A DNA stretch of 64,000 nucleotides from Paraburkholderia tuberum STM678 (GCF_902833905.1 NZ_CADFGP010000003.1:1-64000), one strand, 5' to 3'. Positions 44,798 to 56,449 are shown, counted from the first letter of the stretch. The notes: generated by a model not told the origin, from the sequence alone. A program made the numbers and translations.

Positions 44798-45889
44798 ATG
44801 AGAATTACTTCAGTCGAAACCATTCTGCTTCAGATTCCTTATGACATCGGTGGTGGCCCGAAGGCGATCGCCGGACATCCCGCGACCATGCTCAACATCT
44901 TGCTGGTCCGCATTCAGACCGACGCTGGGATCACCGGCTGGGGTGAAGCCTTCGGTCATGCCGTCGCTCCCGCCACCAAGCTGGTGATCGATAACATGAT
45001 CGCGCCGATGCTGATCGGCCGGGACCCCACCGATATCACCGCCCTGATGTCCGAGGTCAATCGCAACCTGCATCTGTTCGGACGCAACGGTCCGCTGGTC
45101 TACGGCGTCTCTGGCGTAGACATCGCGCTTTGGGACATCGCTGGCAAGCGCGCGCGCCTGCCGCTGCACGCCATGATCGGCGGCGCCGTGCGTAAGGAAT
45201 TGCCGGTCTATGCAAGTCTGCTGCGCTATGGCGAGACGAGCGCGCTGGAAAAGAACCTACGGCTTGCTGCCGAACAGGGCTACCGCTACATCAAGCTCCA
45301 CGAGGTCAACCCAGACCTTATCGAAATGTCGCGCGATGTCCTCGGCCCGGACATCGAGATGATGGTCGACACCAATTGCCCCTGGACGCCCGCCCAGGCT
45401 TGCGCGATGGTCGAGCGGTTGCGTCCGCTCAACATTTACTGGCTGGAAGAGCCGATCTGGCCGCCGGAGGATCACGCCGCCATGGCGCGACTGCGCGCCA
45501 AGGGCATGCCTCTGTCGGCAGGTGAAAACGCCGGCGGTCTCCACGACTTCAGAAAGATGTTCGAAGTCGGGGCGGTCGATATCGCCCAGCCTAGCGTCAC
45601 CAAGATCGGTGGCATCACCGAGGCGCTGAAAATCAATGCCGTGGCCGAGAGTTTCGGCGTCCGCGTCGTTCCCCATTGCGCCTATTTCGGCCCCGGCTAT
45701 CTCGCGTCGCTGCATATCGCCGCGTGCCTGGAGCAGGAGGCGCCGCTGGAGCGGCTGTACATGAATCTGGAAACAGCGCCGTTCAGTCCGTTCACGCTGC
45801 CGCGGCACGGGAAGACCTCCGTGCCGCAGGAACCCGGCCTGGGCTGCGATCCTGATGAGGCGCTAATCGCGCGCTACCGCGTCAATTGA
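44798..45889 (+). CDS. Mandelate racemase/muconate lactonizing enzyme family protein
   Basis: 363 residues, full enolase-superfamily layout: capping domain to about residue 120 and barrel after it. Metal ligands Asp191 (MVDTN), Glu217 (LEEPI), Glu243 (AGENA). Acid/base residues Lys166 in YIKLHEV (K-x-H pattern rather than K-x-K), and His293 in VPHCAYFGPG on the other side. Such enzymes dehydrate sugar acids or racemise/cycloisomerise acids. With the MFS permease behind it, sugar-acid dehydration is the likely role, substrate unknown. Confidence 0.87.
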   Translation: MRITSVETILLQIPYDIGGGPKAIAGHPATMLNILLVRIQTDAGITGWGEAFGHAVAPATKLVIDNMIAPMLIGRDPTDITALMSEVNRNLHLFGRNGPLVYGVSGVDIALWDIAGKRARLPLHAMIGGAVRKELPVYASLLRYGETSALEKNLRLAAEQGYRYIKLHEVNPDLIEMSRDVLGPDIEMMVDTNCPWTPAQACAMVERLRPLNIYWLEEPIWPPEDHAAMARLRAKGMPLSAGENAGGLHDFRKMFEVGAVDIAQPSVTKIGGITEALKINAVAESFGVRVVPHCAYFGPGYLASLHIAACLEQEAPLERLYMNLETAPFSPFTLPRHGKTSVPQEPGLGCDPDEALIARYRVN

Positions 45890-45929
45890 ACGTCACCTAG
45901 AAAAACAATTATTTTAAAGGAGGAGATAG

Positions 45930-47219
45930 ATGAATCCCGCCACACAAACGATCCCCCGCAAACGATGGACACGGGTCCTGCTATGTCTGCTGGGCCTGTA
46001 CATCATCAACTTTATCGACCGTAACAACCTCGGCTTTGCCGTCATCGGCGGCATGAACCGGGATCTCGGTATCGGCACGGCAGCAAGCGGCCTTGCCGGC
46101 GGCCTGTTCTTCCTCGGCTATACCATTCTTCAGGTGCCTAGCGGGATTCTGGTCGAGAAATACGATGCCAACCGCCTCATCATGCTACTGGCGATCGCAT
46201 GGGGCGTGGTCGCGATGGCGACCGGCTTGGTGCGTAACGGCGCGGAACTGCTGATACTGCGATTTCTGCTTGGCGTGATCGATGGCGGCGTTTGGACGAT
46301 GATCCTCGTTGTTCTCGCGCGTTGGTTCCCCGAGAACGAGCGCAGCACGTCGAACGGCGTCTGGCTGCTGTGCCTGCCGCTGTCGTTCATCATCATGGGC
46401 CCCCTGTCGGGCGTGCTGCTCAGCCATTTCGACTGGCGCATGCTGTTTGTGTTGCAGGGCTTGCCGGCCGTCGTTCTCGGAGTAGTCTACTATTTGACCG
46501 CCGCCAGCCGTCCGCAGGAGGCAGCGTGGCTATCCCGCGAGGAGCGCGACTATATTCTTGCCGGGCAGCAGAAACCCGGGAAGAAGGCTTCCGCGCAAGA
46601 CTACAAGAACGCGATCCTGAATCCGCAGGTTCTGCTGATGAGTGCGGTGTACGGCTTCTGGCTGATCGGCGCGACAGGCATGTTCATGTGGATTCCGGCG
46701 ATCGTCAAGACGCTTTCTGGCGCCGGCATCACCTATACCAGCTACGTCTCGACGCTTCCGTATATCGCGGCAATGGTCGGACTGCTGGTCGCGGGCCGGA
46801 TCTCCGACAAGACAATGCACAAGAACCGCGTCGTCGCCATCGTGCTGCTCGGGTTTGGCGTCTTCCTGCTTCTGTCGGTGCTGGCGCATAACTATCTCCT
46901 TTCGCTCGCGTTTCTGGTTCTCAGCGGGACGTTCCTCTTTGCGGCGCATGCGCCTTTCTGGGCCATTGCCGCGGAGAACTTTCCGCCGCAGCTGCGCGGC
47001 AGCGCGATGGGCATGATTTCTTTACTGGGCAATCTCGGTGCCTTCGTCGGGCCCTATACAGTTGGCTACATCAATGAGAAGACCGGGTCTTTCTCGAGTG
47101 GCATGCTTCTCCTGGTGGCTAGCCTCGGCATCGCTGCGGTCCTGGCGACCCGGATCCGTATGATCGGGATAGCTCAGCAATTTGAGGCGCAGTTGTACGA
47201 AAAATCGGGGGAAGCATGA
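45930..47219 (+). CDS. MFS transporter, anion:cation symporter (tartrate/galactarate-like)
   Basis: 429 residues, about twelve hydrophobic helices. N-terminal RNNLGFAVIGGMNRDLGIG and the FLGYTILQVPSGILVEKYDANR loop (residues 61-82) fit the ACS family that imports sugar acids such as tartrate, glucarate or galactonate. AAAGGAGGAGATAG gives a strong ribosome site. Paired with the enolase-superfamily enzyme just upstream, it probably supplies its substrate. Confidence 0.9.
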   Translation: MNPATQTIPRKRWTRVLLCLLGLYIINFIDRNNLGFAVIGGMNRDLGIGTAASGLAGGLFFLGYTILQVPSGILVEKYDANRLIMLLAIAWGVVAMATGLVRNGAELLILRFLLGVIDGGVWTMILVVLARWFPENERSTSNGVWLLCLPLSFIIMGPLSGVLLSHFDWRMLFVLQGLPAVVLGVVYYLTAASRPQEAAWLSREERDYILAGQQKPGKKASAQDYKNAILNPQVLLMSAVYGFWLIGATGMFMWIPAIVKTLSGAGITYTSYVSTLPYIAAMVGLLVAGRISDKTMHKNRVVAIVLLGFGVFLLLSVLAHNYLLSLAFLVLSGTFLFAAHAPFWAIAAENFPPQLRGSAMGMISLLGNLGAFVGPYTVGYINEKTGSFSSGMLLLVASLGIAAVLATRIRMIGIAQQFEAQLYEKSGEA

Positions 47220-47898
47220 GCGCTCGTTGGACCGCGGAGTATCCGCTGGCTATCCCAAGGCGTCGCCAATGCCCGATCAATTCACTCCGTCCTAATGGCG
47301 GGGAGCTACGTCGAGTGGAGTTATGAGTCTACCAAAAGGCTGATCATGCGCCGCGCGACCCGTATCTGCAGGAACGCCAGTTCCTCCGGAATGGGCAACA
47401 TGAAAAAAGCCTCGCAGAATTAAAACGCCCAAACATAGCGGGAAGAAATCCGGCAGTCCAACCGGTCGGGACTGGCCACATGCCACGACGGTTGCGAAGG
47501 AGCCCGGGTGCTTTGCCCTGCAATTCGCACAACGCCATTCCTGCTTCGAAGTCCTGCTGGAAAAAGAGCTGCTCGGGTTTTTTTGAGCGGACCAGGTCAC
47601 GTATCAGCGTAAGCCCATCAGCATCACCTCAGGCGCGCTGTCGCTGGCATTTCATTTCATCTTTGAAAAACTATAAGTCATTGAAAGATAGAAATATTTT
47701 TTTGTCTTTCCAATGCGCGGGAACGGCGTCTCGCGGCGATTATTGACGCGATATCTTGATTGTCAGTCGTGTAGCACCATGACTGCTGCGGGCCGGGTGA
47801 ACCGTGCCGCTTGCCGAGTCTTTCCGCAACACCCACCTGAATTGCATTCCTTTATTTTTTCAGCGGCCAACGGGTTTTTGACTATAAGGAAGTTGACG
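47220..47898. other. 680-bp intergenic stretch, promoter region of the ABC operon
   Basis: No convincing gene. An AT-rich run with a TTTTTTTT tract (near 47695-47705) stands out and may hold the promoter of the binding-protein operon. A ribosome site ATAAGGAAGTTGACG precedes 47899. Confidence 0.35.
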
Positions 47899-49221
47899 AT
47901 GTCGAAATCAGATCTTTTCCATCCCTTCAAGCGGGCAAGCGTGGCGACCGCGCTGGTCAGTCTGGGACTCATGACGAGCATCTCGGCATTTGCCGCGGAC
48001 CGCTTCGTGCCCGCGCCGCCTGAAGCAGGGACGAGCATCCCCCAGCAGCAGGTGAAGTTCGGAATGCGTCCATTTGCCGACAATACGTTCTACGTCATTG
48101 CGATGCAGAAGGGCTGGTTCAAGGATGTCGGCATCGCGATCGACCCCGCACCCCAAGGGCTCAAGGTCAACGACACCAACGCAACTGCGCTGCTGCTCAA
48201 CGGGCAGGTGGATGTGATCAGCGAAAACTGTCCCAACATGCTGCCGACCTACAAATCGGCACGGACGCTCAAATGCGTCGGTTTCACGGACAACTTCCTC
48301 GGCAACGCGATCCTGGCCAATCCGCGCTTGCACCTCAAATCGTTCAAGGACTATACCGCGCAGGGCATGAGCTTTGATGCCGCGCTCCACGCCGCACTGG
48401 CTCCGCTCGAGGGCAAGACGCTAGTAGGTCCGCCGCAAGTGACCGACCGGCCGTTCGAAATTCTCGCCTCGAGCATGGCCAAGGTGAACTGGAACCTGCA
48501 GGTGCTCGATGATTCGAAATCGGTGGTACTCGCCCGTGCCGGTCGCGAAGACTTCGTCAACCCCGACGGGGCGCCGATCGTCTACTCGCTCGAGCAGGCA
48601 GGATGGACCGATGTGCTTGATGTGGGCGACATGAACAAGTACGCACCTGCTGGAGCGGGCTCGCCGGTCGAGCATCTGGTGACGGTCGTCGGCGTTGGCG
48701 CCAACGGAAACTTTGTGAATAGCCACCCGAACGCGATGCTGCGCTTCATGTCGGTGGTGTGGCGTACCCTCGACGCGGTCAAGAAGGATCCGTCGCTGTT
48801 CGCGTTGCAGGCGCCGTATCTGAACAGCGTGGCCGGCACCTCGTTGAATGCGAAGGACGTACAGAATGCAGTGGAGCGGCTCGATCCGTTCTCGACGTAT
48901 GACTATAACGCCACGTATTTCACTGACGAAAAAAATGTGTACTTCTACAAGAACGCGTGGTCAGCCATCATCGACGACATTGCCGCCAGCGGGATCATCC
49001 GCAAGGGCTCAGTCACGCCGGAAGATATCGTCTGGGCCGCGCCGATCTGGCAGCAGATGAAGGACTATCAAACCAGGACCGATGCCCTTTTGAAGACGCT
49101 TGATGGCGAAAGTCTCCCGGCTGACAAGGCCAATCTTCTCAAGCAGGCACATCAGTACTACACATGGTTCGATTTCCTGGATGCCTATCGTTTCGCAAGT
49201 GCCGCAAGCAGCAAGGCATAA
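47899..49221 (+). CDS. NitT/TauT-type ABC importer, periplasmic binding protein
   Basis: 440 residues with a signal peptide (positively charged N-terminus, then VATALVSLGLMTSISAFA, cleaved near residue 34). The mature protein has QVKFGMRPFADNTFYVIAMQKGWFKDVG and LLLNGQVDVISENCPNMLPTYKS, the NMT1/THI5-like or SsuA-like pattern for aromatic or nitrogen/sulfur compounds. It is unusually long for this family. It heads an operon with two permeases and one ATPase. Confidence 0.87.
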   Translation: MSKSDLFHPFKRASVATALVSLGLMTSISAFAADRFVPAPPEAGTSIPQQQVKFGMRPFADNTFYVIAMQKGWFKDVGIAIDPAPQGLKVNDTNATALLLNGQVDVISENCPNMLPTYKSARTLKCVGFTDNFLGNAILANPRLHLKSFKDYTAQGMSFDAALHAALAPLEGKTLVGPPQVTDRPFEILASSMAKVNWNLQVLDDSKSVVLARAGREDFVNPDGAPIVYSLEQAGWTDVLDVGDMNKYAPAGAGSPVEHLVTVVGVGANGNFVNSHPNAMLRFMSVVWRTLDAVKKDPSLFALQAPYLNSVAGTSLNAKDVQNAVERLDPFSTYDYNATYFTDEKNVYFYKNAWSAIIDDIAASGIIRKGSVTPEDIVWAAPIWQQMKDYQTRTDALLKTLDGESLPADKANLLKQAHQYYTWFDFLDAYRFASAASSKA

Positions 49222-49232
49222 GGAGTATTGCG

Positions 49233-50114
49233 ATGTTTCGTAGTACGGCATCAGAAGTGACAAGGGCAGGCAACCGGACGCGACTCCCGCGTCCGCGACT
49301 CTCGAGTTCCGCGTTCTGGCGACGCTTCGACCCGCTGGCGCTTCTCGGGATCGTCCTCGTGGTGTTGGCCTGGCATATCGCCAGTTGCTTCGTGGCGGAG
49401 TCGATTTTACCCTCGCCGTTGAACGTCGCCAGACGCATCGCTGCAGACTTCTGGGTGGCGCGAGAGCTGACCTACTATGGGCTGGGTAACACAGGACTTT
49501 TCGGCAGTCTGGTGTTTACCGGTGTCAATGTCCTCGTTGCCGTCTTCGCCGGCTCGCTGATCGGCATCACGATTGGCTTGCTAGCGGCCCGCTCGAAATG
49601 GCTGGGGCCGCTGGTTCAGCCGGTGATGATGACCGTTGGCACCGTGCCGACGCTGGTCATCGCACCATTCTTCCTGATCTGGTTCGGCGTGGGGCGGGGT
49701 AGCTCGATCCTGCTGGTCCTCGTGTATTGCGCCGTGATCCTCTATGTGTTTGCCCAGCGCGCTGCCGACAACCTGGATCCCGTATTCGAGGATTACGCAC
49801 GCACGCTCGGCGCGAGCCCACGGCGTGCGATTCGCGATGTGCTGATCCCAGGTACGGTGCCGCAGATTCTCGGTGGCATCCGCATCGCGTTGGCGGGTGC
49901 GTGGGGCATTGAAGCGATCGTGGAACTGCTTGGCGCGCAACAGGGAATCGGCAAGATTGTTTCAGTACTCGCCCAGTCGATCGACATAGAAGGCATTTTT
50001 GCCGCGCTGGTGATGTTGGCGATTGTGGCGATCGCATGTGATGTATTGACCGCCTGGGTAATCGAGCGTTTGGCCCCGTGGAGCCCCGCTGCAGCCCGGC
50101 ATAAGGAGTGGTGA
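49233..50114 (+). CDS. NitT/TauT-type ABC importer, permease
   Basis: 293 residues. BPD-type inner-membrane domain with the EAA loop read as EDYARTLGASPRRAIRDVLIPGTVPQILGG (positions around 206-235) that docks the ATPase. AAGGAGTATTGCG precedes the ATG at 49233, so the longer frame is rejected. The gene begins 11 bp after the binding protein stop. Confidence 0.9.
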   Translation: MFRSTASEVTRAGNRTRLPRPRLSSSAFWRRFDPLALLGIVLVVLAWHIASCFVAESILPSPLNVARRIAADFWVARELTYYGLGNTGLFGSLVFTGVNVLVAVFAGSLIGITIGLLAARSKWLGPLVQPVMMTVGTVPTLVIAPFFLIWFGVGRGSSILLVLVYCAVILYVFAQRAADNLDPVFEDYARTLGASPRRAIRDVLIPGTVPQILGGIRIALAGAWGIEAIVELLGAQQGIGKIVSVLAQSIDIEGIFAALVMLAIVAIACDVLTAWVIERLAPWSPAAARHKEW

Positions 50115-50115
50115 A

Positions 50116-50913
50116 ATGGCTTCGCTTATTGATGGCTCGACGATTACGGCCAGCAACGTGTCACAGCGCTTCAGGCGCGCCGACGGGCAACTGGTGAATG
50201 CGCTCGCTTCGGTCAGTTTCACCATCCCGGAGGGCCAGTTCGTCTGCCTGGTGGGCCCGTCGGGCTGCGGCAAAAGCACCTTGCTGCAAGTCATGTCGGG
50301 CTTGCTCGCCGCCACCGACGGCACGTTGGAGGTAGGCAATAAACGCGTGACCCAGCCCGCCCCCGAGCGCGGCGTGGTGTTTCAGAAGGACAGCGTATTT
50401 CCGTGGCTGCGCGTGATCGACAATGTGGAGTACGGCCTGAAGTGCGCTGGCGTTGCCAAGGGGAGGCGCCGCGAGATCGCTGAACATTACCTCGAACGAG
50501 TGGGCTTGAGCCACGTCAGCCGTGCGTGGCCACGCGAGCTGTCGGGCGGCATGCTCAAGCGGGTGGCGATCGCGACGGTCTTCGCCAACGGGGCGAATGT
50601 CCTGATGCTCGACGAACCATTCGGCGCCCTCGACTACGTGACGCGTCGGCAACTGCAGGAGGTGTTGCTCACGTTGTGGGGCGAGACGACCGGAAGCGGC
50701 CATCGCCGCACGGTTATTTTCGTCACCCACGACGTCGATGAGGCATTGCTGCTGGCCGACCGCGTACTGGTGTTGCGTGGCGGCCGGCTGGTGGACGACC
50801 TCGCGGTTGCCGCGCCGCGTCCGCGCAATACCGACAGCCTGTTGCGTGCCGATCTCGTACAAGCCAAACATACCTTGTTGAATCACCTCGGCCTCGAGCG
50901 GAGCCATGCATGA
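50116..50913 (+). CDS. NitT/TauT-type ABC importer, ATPase
   Basis: 265 residues. Walker A GPSGCGKST near residue 50, Q-loop VVFQKDSVFPWL, signature ELSGGMLKRVAIA, Walker B VLMLDEPFGALD and H-loop FVTHDVDEALLLAD. Powers import through the two flanking permeases. Starts one base after the first permease and overlaps the next gene by 4 bases, so translation is coupled. Note the signature has LSGGMLKR rather than LSGGMRQR. Confidence 0.93.
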   Translation: MASLIDGSTITASNVSQRFRRADGQLVNALASVSFTIPEGQFVCLVGPSGCGKSTLLQVMSGLLAATDGTLEVGNKRVTQPAPERGVVFQKDSVFPWLRVIDNVEYGLKCAGVAKGRRREIAEHYLERVGLSHVSRAWPRELSGGMLKRVAIATVFANGANVLMLDEPFGALDYVTRRQLQEVLLTLWGETTGSGHRRTVIFVTHDVDEALLLADRVLVLRGGRLVDDLAVAAPRPRNTDSLLRADLVQAKHTLLNHLGLERSHA

Positions 50914-51782
50914 ACCGTCAACTTTCGCGTGGCGGCCAACTGGTTGTCTCCATACTTGTGCTGCTCGCCATGGCGGGCGGATGGCAGGTGCTGTCACTGA
51001 TCTATACAGCCGAAGCCGCACCGGGTGAACCGTTGGTGCCCGGCTGGCAGGTGCTATTCACGCAGACGTTCCAGTCGCTGTCCGATTACTGGCCCGGCGG
51101 TCTTGGTGTGCCATCGGTGGCCGAAGGCGCACCGCGCAGCTACACGGCCGCTACGCTCGCGGTCCTGCTGCATTCCTGGGACACCATGCTGCGCCTCTAT
51201 ACCGGGTTCGTGTGCGGTGCGGTGGGTGGAGCGATCCTCGGACTCGCGGTGTCGTGGTCGAACTGGTCGCGACGGCTGGTGAACTTGCCCTTGCAGTTCT
51301 TGCGCACCTTGCCTCTGCTCGCCATGGTGCCGCTGTTCGAATTGTGGTTCGGTACTAACTTCGCAGGCAAAGTTCTCTTCGTCGCCTATGGAGTCGGCGT
51401 GATCTTCTTTGCCGGGGTGGTCAACGCTGTGAGCAATGTACCGCAGTTGTATATCGACTATGCACGCACGCTCGGCGCCTCCCGCTTACGCCTGTACCGG
51501 ACGGTGATCATTCCCGCGATCCTGCCCGAACTGCGTTCTTCGATCCTGCTCAGCCTGGGCACCGCCTGGGCTGCCGTGCTGGGGGCCGAGTATCTCGGCG
51601 CCCAGTCCGGCATCGGTTACGTCATCGAGTATGCGAGCCAGTTCGGTTATGTGGATCGCATGTTCCTGATCGCGCTCGTGATCGTTGTCTACGCATCGAT
51701 CAGCTATGCGCTGTTCAACTGGCTGGCGTCGAGGTTGCTCGTGTGGACCCCGGGAGCCCAGCCACGCCGACGTGCCGCTTAA
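50910..51782 (+). CDS. NitT/TauT-type ABC importer, second permease
   Basis: 290 residues, BPD-type permease with the EAA loop DYARTLGASRLRLYRTVIIP and ILPELRSSILLSLGTAWAAVLGAEYLG. ATGA overlap with the ATPase gene. Two different permeases suggest a heterodimeric channel. Most SsuC/TauC systems have a homodimer, so this is slightly unusual. Confidence 0.9.
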   Translation: MNRQLSRGGQLVVSILVLLAMAGGWQVLSLIYTAEAAPGEPLVPGWQVLFTQTFQSLSDYWPGGLGVPSVAEGAPRSYTAATLAVLLHSWDTMLRLYTGFVCGAVGGAILGLAVSWSNWSRRLVNLPLQFLRTLPLLAMVPLFELWFGTNFAGKVLFVAYGVGVIFFAGVVNAVSNVPQLYIDYARTLGASRLRLYRTVIIPAILPELRSSILLSLGTAWAAVLGAEYLGAQSGIGYVIEYASQFGYVDRMFLIALVIVVYASISYALFNWLASRLLVWTPGAQPRRRAA

Positions 51783-51821
51783 CGCGGTCGTTTTCAACCC
51801 CCAGCTACTTCAAGGTACGAC

Positions 51822-52172
51822 ATGATTGAACGCATAGATTCCGGCAAACGCTTGAGCAAGGTCGTGATCGCCAACGGATTTGCTTTCCTCTCGGGCTTTA
51901 CTGCCAATGGAGTCACCCCGGGCGACGTCCAGGCGCAGACCGCTGACGTGCTGGCGCAAATCGACGAGTTGCTGTCCAAAGCCGGTACGTCAAAGTCAAA
52001 AGTGGTGCGCATTAACATCTGGCTCGACGACATGCGCGATTTCGACGCCATGAACGAGGTCTATGAGAGTTGGATCGATCCGCAATGTCCGCCGGCGCGT
52101 GCGACTGTGGAATCACGGCTGGCGATAGAAGGGACGCTCGTGGAGATCATGGCCACGGCGGTTGTCGACTGA
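51822..52172 (+). CDS. RidA family enamine/imine deaminase-like protein
   Basis: 116 residues of the YjgF/YER057c/UK114 fold: IANGFAFLSGFTANGVTPGDVQAQTADVLAQIDELL at the start, VVRINIWLDDMRDFDAMNEVYESWI, and CPPARATVESRLAIEGTLVEIMATAVV with the Arg that binds carboxylates. RidA hydrolyses reactive enamines or imines; paralogues in ring-opening operons act on aminoacrylate-like intermediates. A strong terminator follows. Confidence 0.9.
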   Translation: MIERIDSGKRLSKVVIANGFAFLSGFTANGVTPGDVQAQTADVLAQIDELLSKAGTSKSKVVRINIWLDDMRDFDAMNEVYESWIDPQCPPARATVESRLAIEGTLVEIMATAVVD

Positions 52173-52184
52173 CGTTCGCGGTGA

Positions 52185-53990
<1,806 letters not shown>

Positions 53991-54042
53991 CGGGCTGTGT
54001 GATGGTCAGCTTCGAGAATGTCCGACTCTTCCCAGGATCAGT

Positions 54043-55020
54043 ATGAAACTCGCTTCGCTAAAGTCCGGCGGCCGGGACGGCACGCTCCTCGTGGTGTCGC
54101 GCGATCTGCAACGCGCGGTGGTGGCCGGGCCGGCCGCGCCGACGCTGCAGTTTGCGCTGGATCGATGGAATGAGGTGGCCCCTGGCCTTGATTTGCTGTA
54201 CCGGCAGCTCAACGACGGTCAGTTGGAAGATGCCATTGCTTTCGACGTCCGCGCTTGCGCCGCGCCCCTGCCGCGCGCCTATCAATGGCTGGATGGCTCG
54301 GGTTTTCCGAATCACATGCGAGTTATCAATGGTGCCGCCAACGCGTCGGCGCCAATCGCACTGCCGGCATTTCCGTTGATGTATCAAGGTGCGTCGGATG
54401 ACTTTATCGGCGCGCATGACCCGGTGCGCCTGCCTGCCGAAAGCGACGATATCGACTTCGAGGGCGAGGCCGCCGTGGTGCTCGACGATGTGCCAATGGG
54501 GGTCCTCGCGCAGGACGCGCTCAAGCATATCAAGCTGGTGATGCTGCTCAACGACATCAGCTTGCGTGCGTATGCGCCTCGCGAAACTGCGGGCGGCTTC
54601 GGCTTCATCAATGCGAAGGGCGAGACCAGTTTCACGCCGGTTGCCGTGACACCCGACGAACTCGGTAACGCGTGGCGCGATGGGCGCATCGAATTGCCCA
54701 TGCGAGTGTCGCGCAATGGCGAGTGGTTCGGCCATCCTGGCGGTGAAGCCATGCACTTCACTTTTCCGATGCTGATCGAGCATGCGGCGCGCCGGCGCAA
54801 CCTGAGAGCGGGTACGATCGTTGGTTCCGGCACGTTCTCCAACGCGCAGCGAGACGTGGGTTCGGCCACGATCATCGAGAGGCGCGCACTCGAAACCGCG
54901 GATGCCGGCACACCGCAGACGCCTTACTTGCAGTTTGGCGAGACGATTCGCATTGAGATGCTGGACAGTGCAGGGCAGTCGATTTTCGGTGCCATCGACC
55001 AAAAGGTCCTGAAGAGCTAA
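54043..55020 (+). CDS. Fumarylacetoacetate hydrolase family protein
   Basis: 325 residues of the FAH fold. The metal pattern is seen as SDDIDFEGEAAVVLDD (DxE-x-E-type ligands around residues 145-152) and later NDISLRAYAP, the Lys in NAKGETSFTPVAV, and IVGSGTFSN in the C-terminal half. Members hydrolyse or decarboxylate dioxo-acids or hydrate oxo-pentenoates. The start at 54043 after AGGATCAGT is preferred to the longer frame. It lies behind the hydantoinase and may process the ring-opening product. Followed by a strong terminator. Confidence 0.85.
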   Translation: MKLASLKSGGRDGTLLVVSRDLQRAVVAGPAAPTLQFALDRWNEVAPGLDLLYRQLNDGQLEDAIAFDVRACAAPLPRAYQWLDGSGFPNHMRVINGAANASAPIALPAFPLMYQGASDDFIGAHDPVRLPAESDDIDFEGEAAVVLDDVPMGVLAQDALKHIKLVMLLNDISLRAYAPRETAGGFGFINAKGETSFTPVAVTPDELGNAWRDGRIELPMRVSRNGEWFGHPGGEAMHFTFPMLIEHAARRRNLRAGTIVGSGTFSNAQRDVGSATIIERRALETADAGTPQTPYLQFGETIRIEMLDSAGQSIFGAIDQKVLKS

Positions 55021-55062
55021 GACCTTTGACTAAAAGAGCACGGCGCGCAAATGAAAATGAAT

Positions 55063-55088
55063 AGCCGGGGTTATGCCCCGGCTTTTTT
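55063..55088 (+). terminator. Rho-independent terminator after the FAH gene
   Basis: AGCCGGGG (55063-55070), TTATG loop, CCCCGGCT, then T6. A strong terminator 40 bp after the FAH stop. The rest of the gap to the porin gene shows no gene. Confidence 0.9.
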
Positions 55089-55330
55089 ATATTTTGGTCT
55101 ACTGGGTGAATTTATCGATCGGGAAGAACACGAAGCACACCAGGTGCAACACGCGAAAAAGCCTGCCGCCGAAGCCCGAAATTTCGCTGAATTGTTCTTC
55201 TATATCACTGTTTTTAAATGGCTTATGGATCTTGTTCCATGGCGCAGAATTGCTCTATTGCTCAGGTTTTAGCGGGATAACTTAGGACGACTTCAAAGTC
55301 GTCACAAACTTCTATCCTGGAGCCTAATTC

Positions 55331-56449
55331 ATGAAGCATCTGTTGTCGAAAGCATCGTTTCACATGATCGCATTGCTGGGATTGAGCACCGGCATTGCGC
55401 ACGCGCAAAGCAGTGTGACCTTATACGGGGCGGCGGACGATGGACTGTCCTACGCCAACAATCAGGGTGGCAAAAGCAGTCTGCAGGCTGTCAGCGGTAT
55501 GCCCACCGGTAGCCGCTGGGGGCTCACCGGTGTGGAAGATCTCGGCGGAGGTCTGCAGACGATCTTCACGCTGGAAAATGGCTTCGACCTGAACACGGGG
55601 GAGCTGGGTCAAGGCGGCAGATTGTTTGGACGACAAGCATTCATGGGCCTCGCCGGCAAATTCGGCACGCTGACTTTCGGCCGCCAATATGACCTGGTCG
55701 TCGACTATGTGCAGCCGCTGGCCGCCAACGGGACGTGGGGCGGCGCGTATTTCTCGCACGCGGAGGACGTCGACAACATTAACAATAGCTTCGTGGTCGA
55801 CCGTAGCATCAAGTTCGCCAGCACCGACTACGGCGGCTTCCGCTTCTCCGGCATGTACAGCCTCGGCGGGGTGCCGGGACAGTATGGCGAGGATCAGGTC
55901 TGGAGCGTGGCTGCAGGCTACGACAGCGGTCCGCTGCATATCGGGGGGGCCTATCTCGACATTCACAATCCCGAGACCGCAGTGCAGGGCAACCAGAACA
56001 CCCCCACCTTCACCAACGTGATCTACGGCAACTATGTTGCGGCGGCGACCAGCCAGAAGATTGCGGCACTCGGTGCCGCCTACACGATCGGCAAGCTCAA
56101 GATACTTGGCAATGTGTCGGGTGTGGTGTTCAAGGACGGCAGCGACGGTCAGGACGTCAGTTTCGGTACGGCCGAAGCCGGCGCAGGCTGGCAGATCACG
56201 CCCGCGACGCTAGTCGCTGCCGACTATGGCTATGTGGCGGGCAAGGTGGACGCCACGGGTCAGCATCCTCGCTACCATCAGTTCAATCTCTTTTCGAGCT
56301 ATTCGCTTTCGAAGCGAACTACGGTGTATGCGCTGGCGGTGTATCAGCTCGCGGTGGGCGATGCGCAGCAGGCGCAGATCACGGGCTTCAACGCCTCCAG
56401 CACGAATCGGCAGGTCGCCCTGCGTGCTGGTCTGCAGCACGTGTTTTAG
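55331..56449 (+). CDS. Gram-negative outer-membrane porin
   Basis: 372 residues with a signal peptide (MKHLLSKASFHMIALLGLST onward, cleaved near AHAQSS), the SSVTLYGAADDGLSYANN start strand, GSRWGLTGVEDLGGGLQTIFTLENGFDLNTG (a porin barrel and loop pattern typical of Burkholderia OmpC-like porins) and a C-terminal aromatic HVF. It forms an outer-membrane channel that probably supplies the ABC importer. The stop overlaps the convergent IclR stop. Confidence 0.92.
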   Translation: MKHLLSKASFHMIALLGLSTGIAHAQSSVTLYGAADDGLSYANNQGGKSSLQAVSGMPTGSRWGLTGVEDLGGGLQTIFTLENGFDLNTGELGQGGRLFGRQAFMGLAGKFGTLTFGRQYDLVVDYVQPLAANGTWGGAYFSHAEDVDNINNSFVVDRSIKFASTDYGGFRFSGMYSLGGVPGQYGEDQVWSVAAGYDSGPLHIGGAYLDIHNPETAVQGNQNTPTFTNVIYGNYVAAATSQKIAALGAAYTIGKLKILGNVSGVVFKDGSDGQDVSFGTAEAGAGWQITPATLVAADYGYVAGKVDATGQHPRYHQFNLFSSYSLSKRTTVYALAVYQLAVGDAQQAQITGFNASSTNRQVALRAGLQHVF

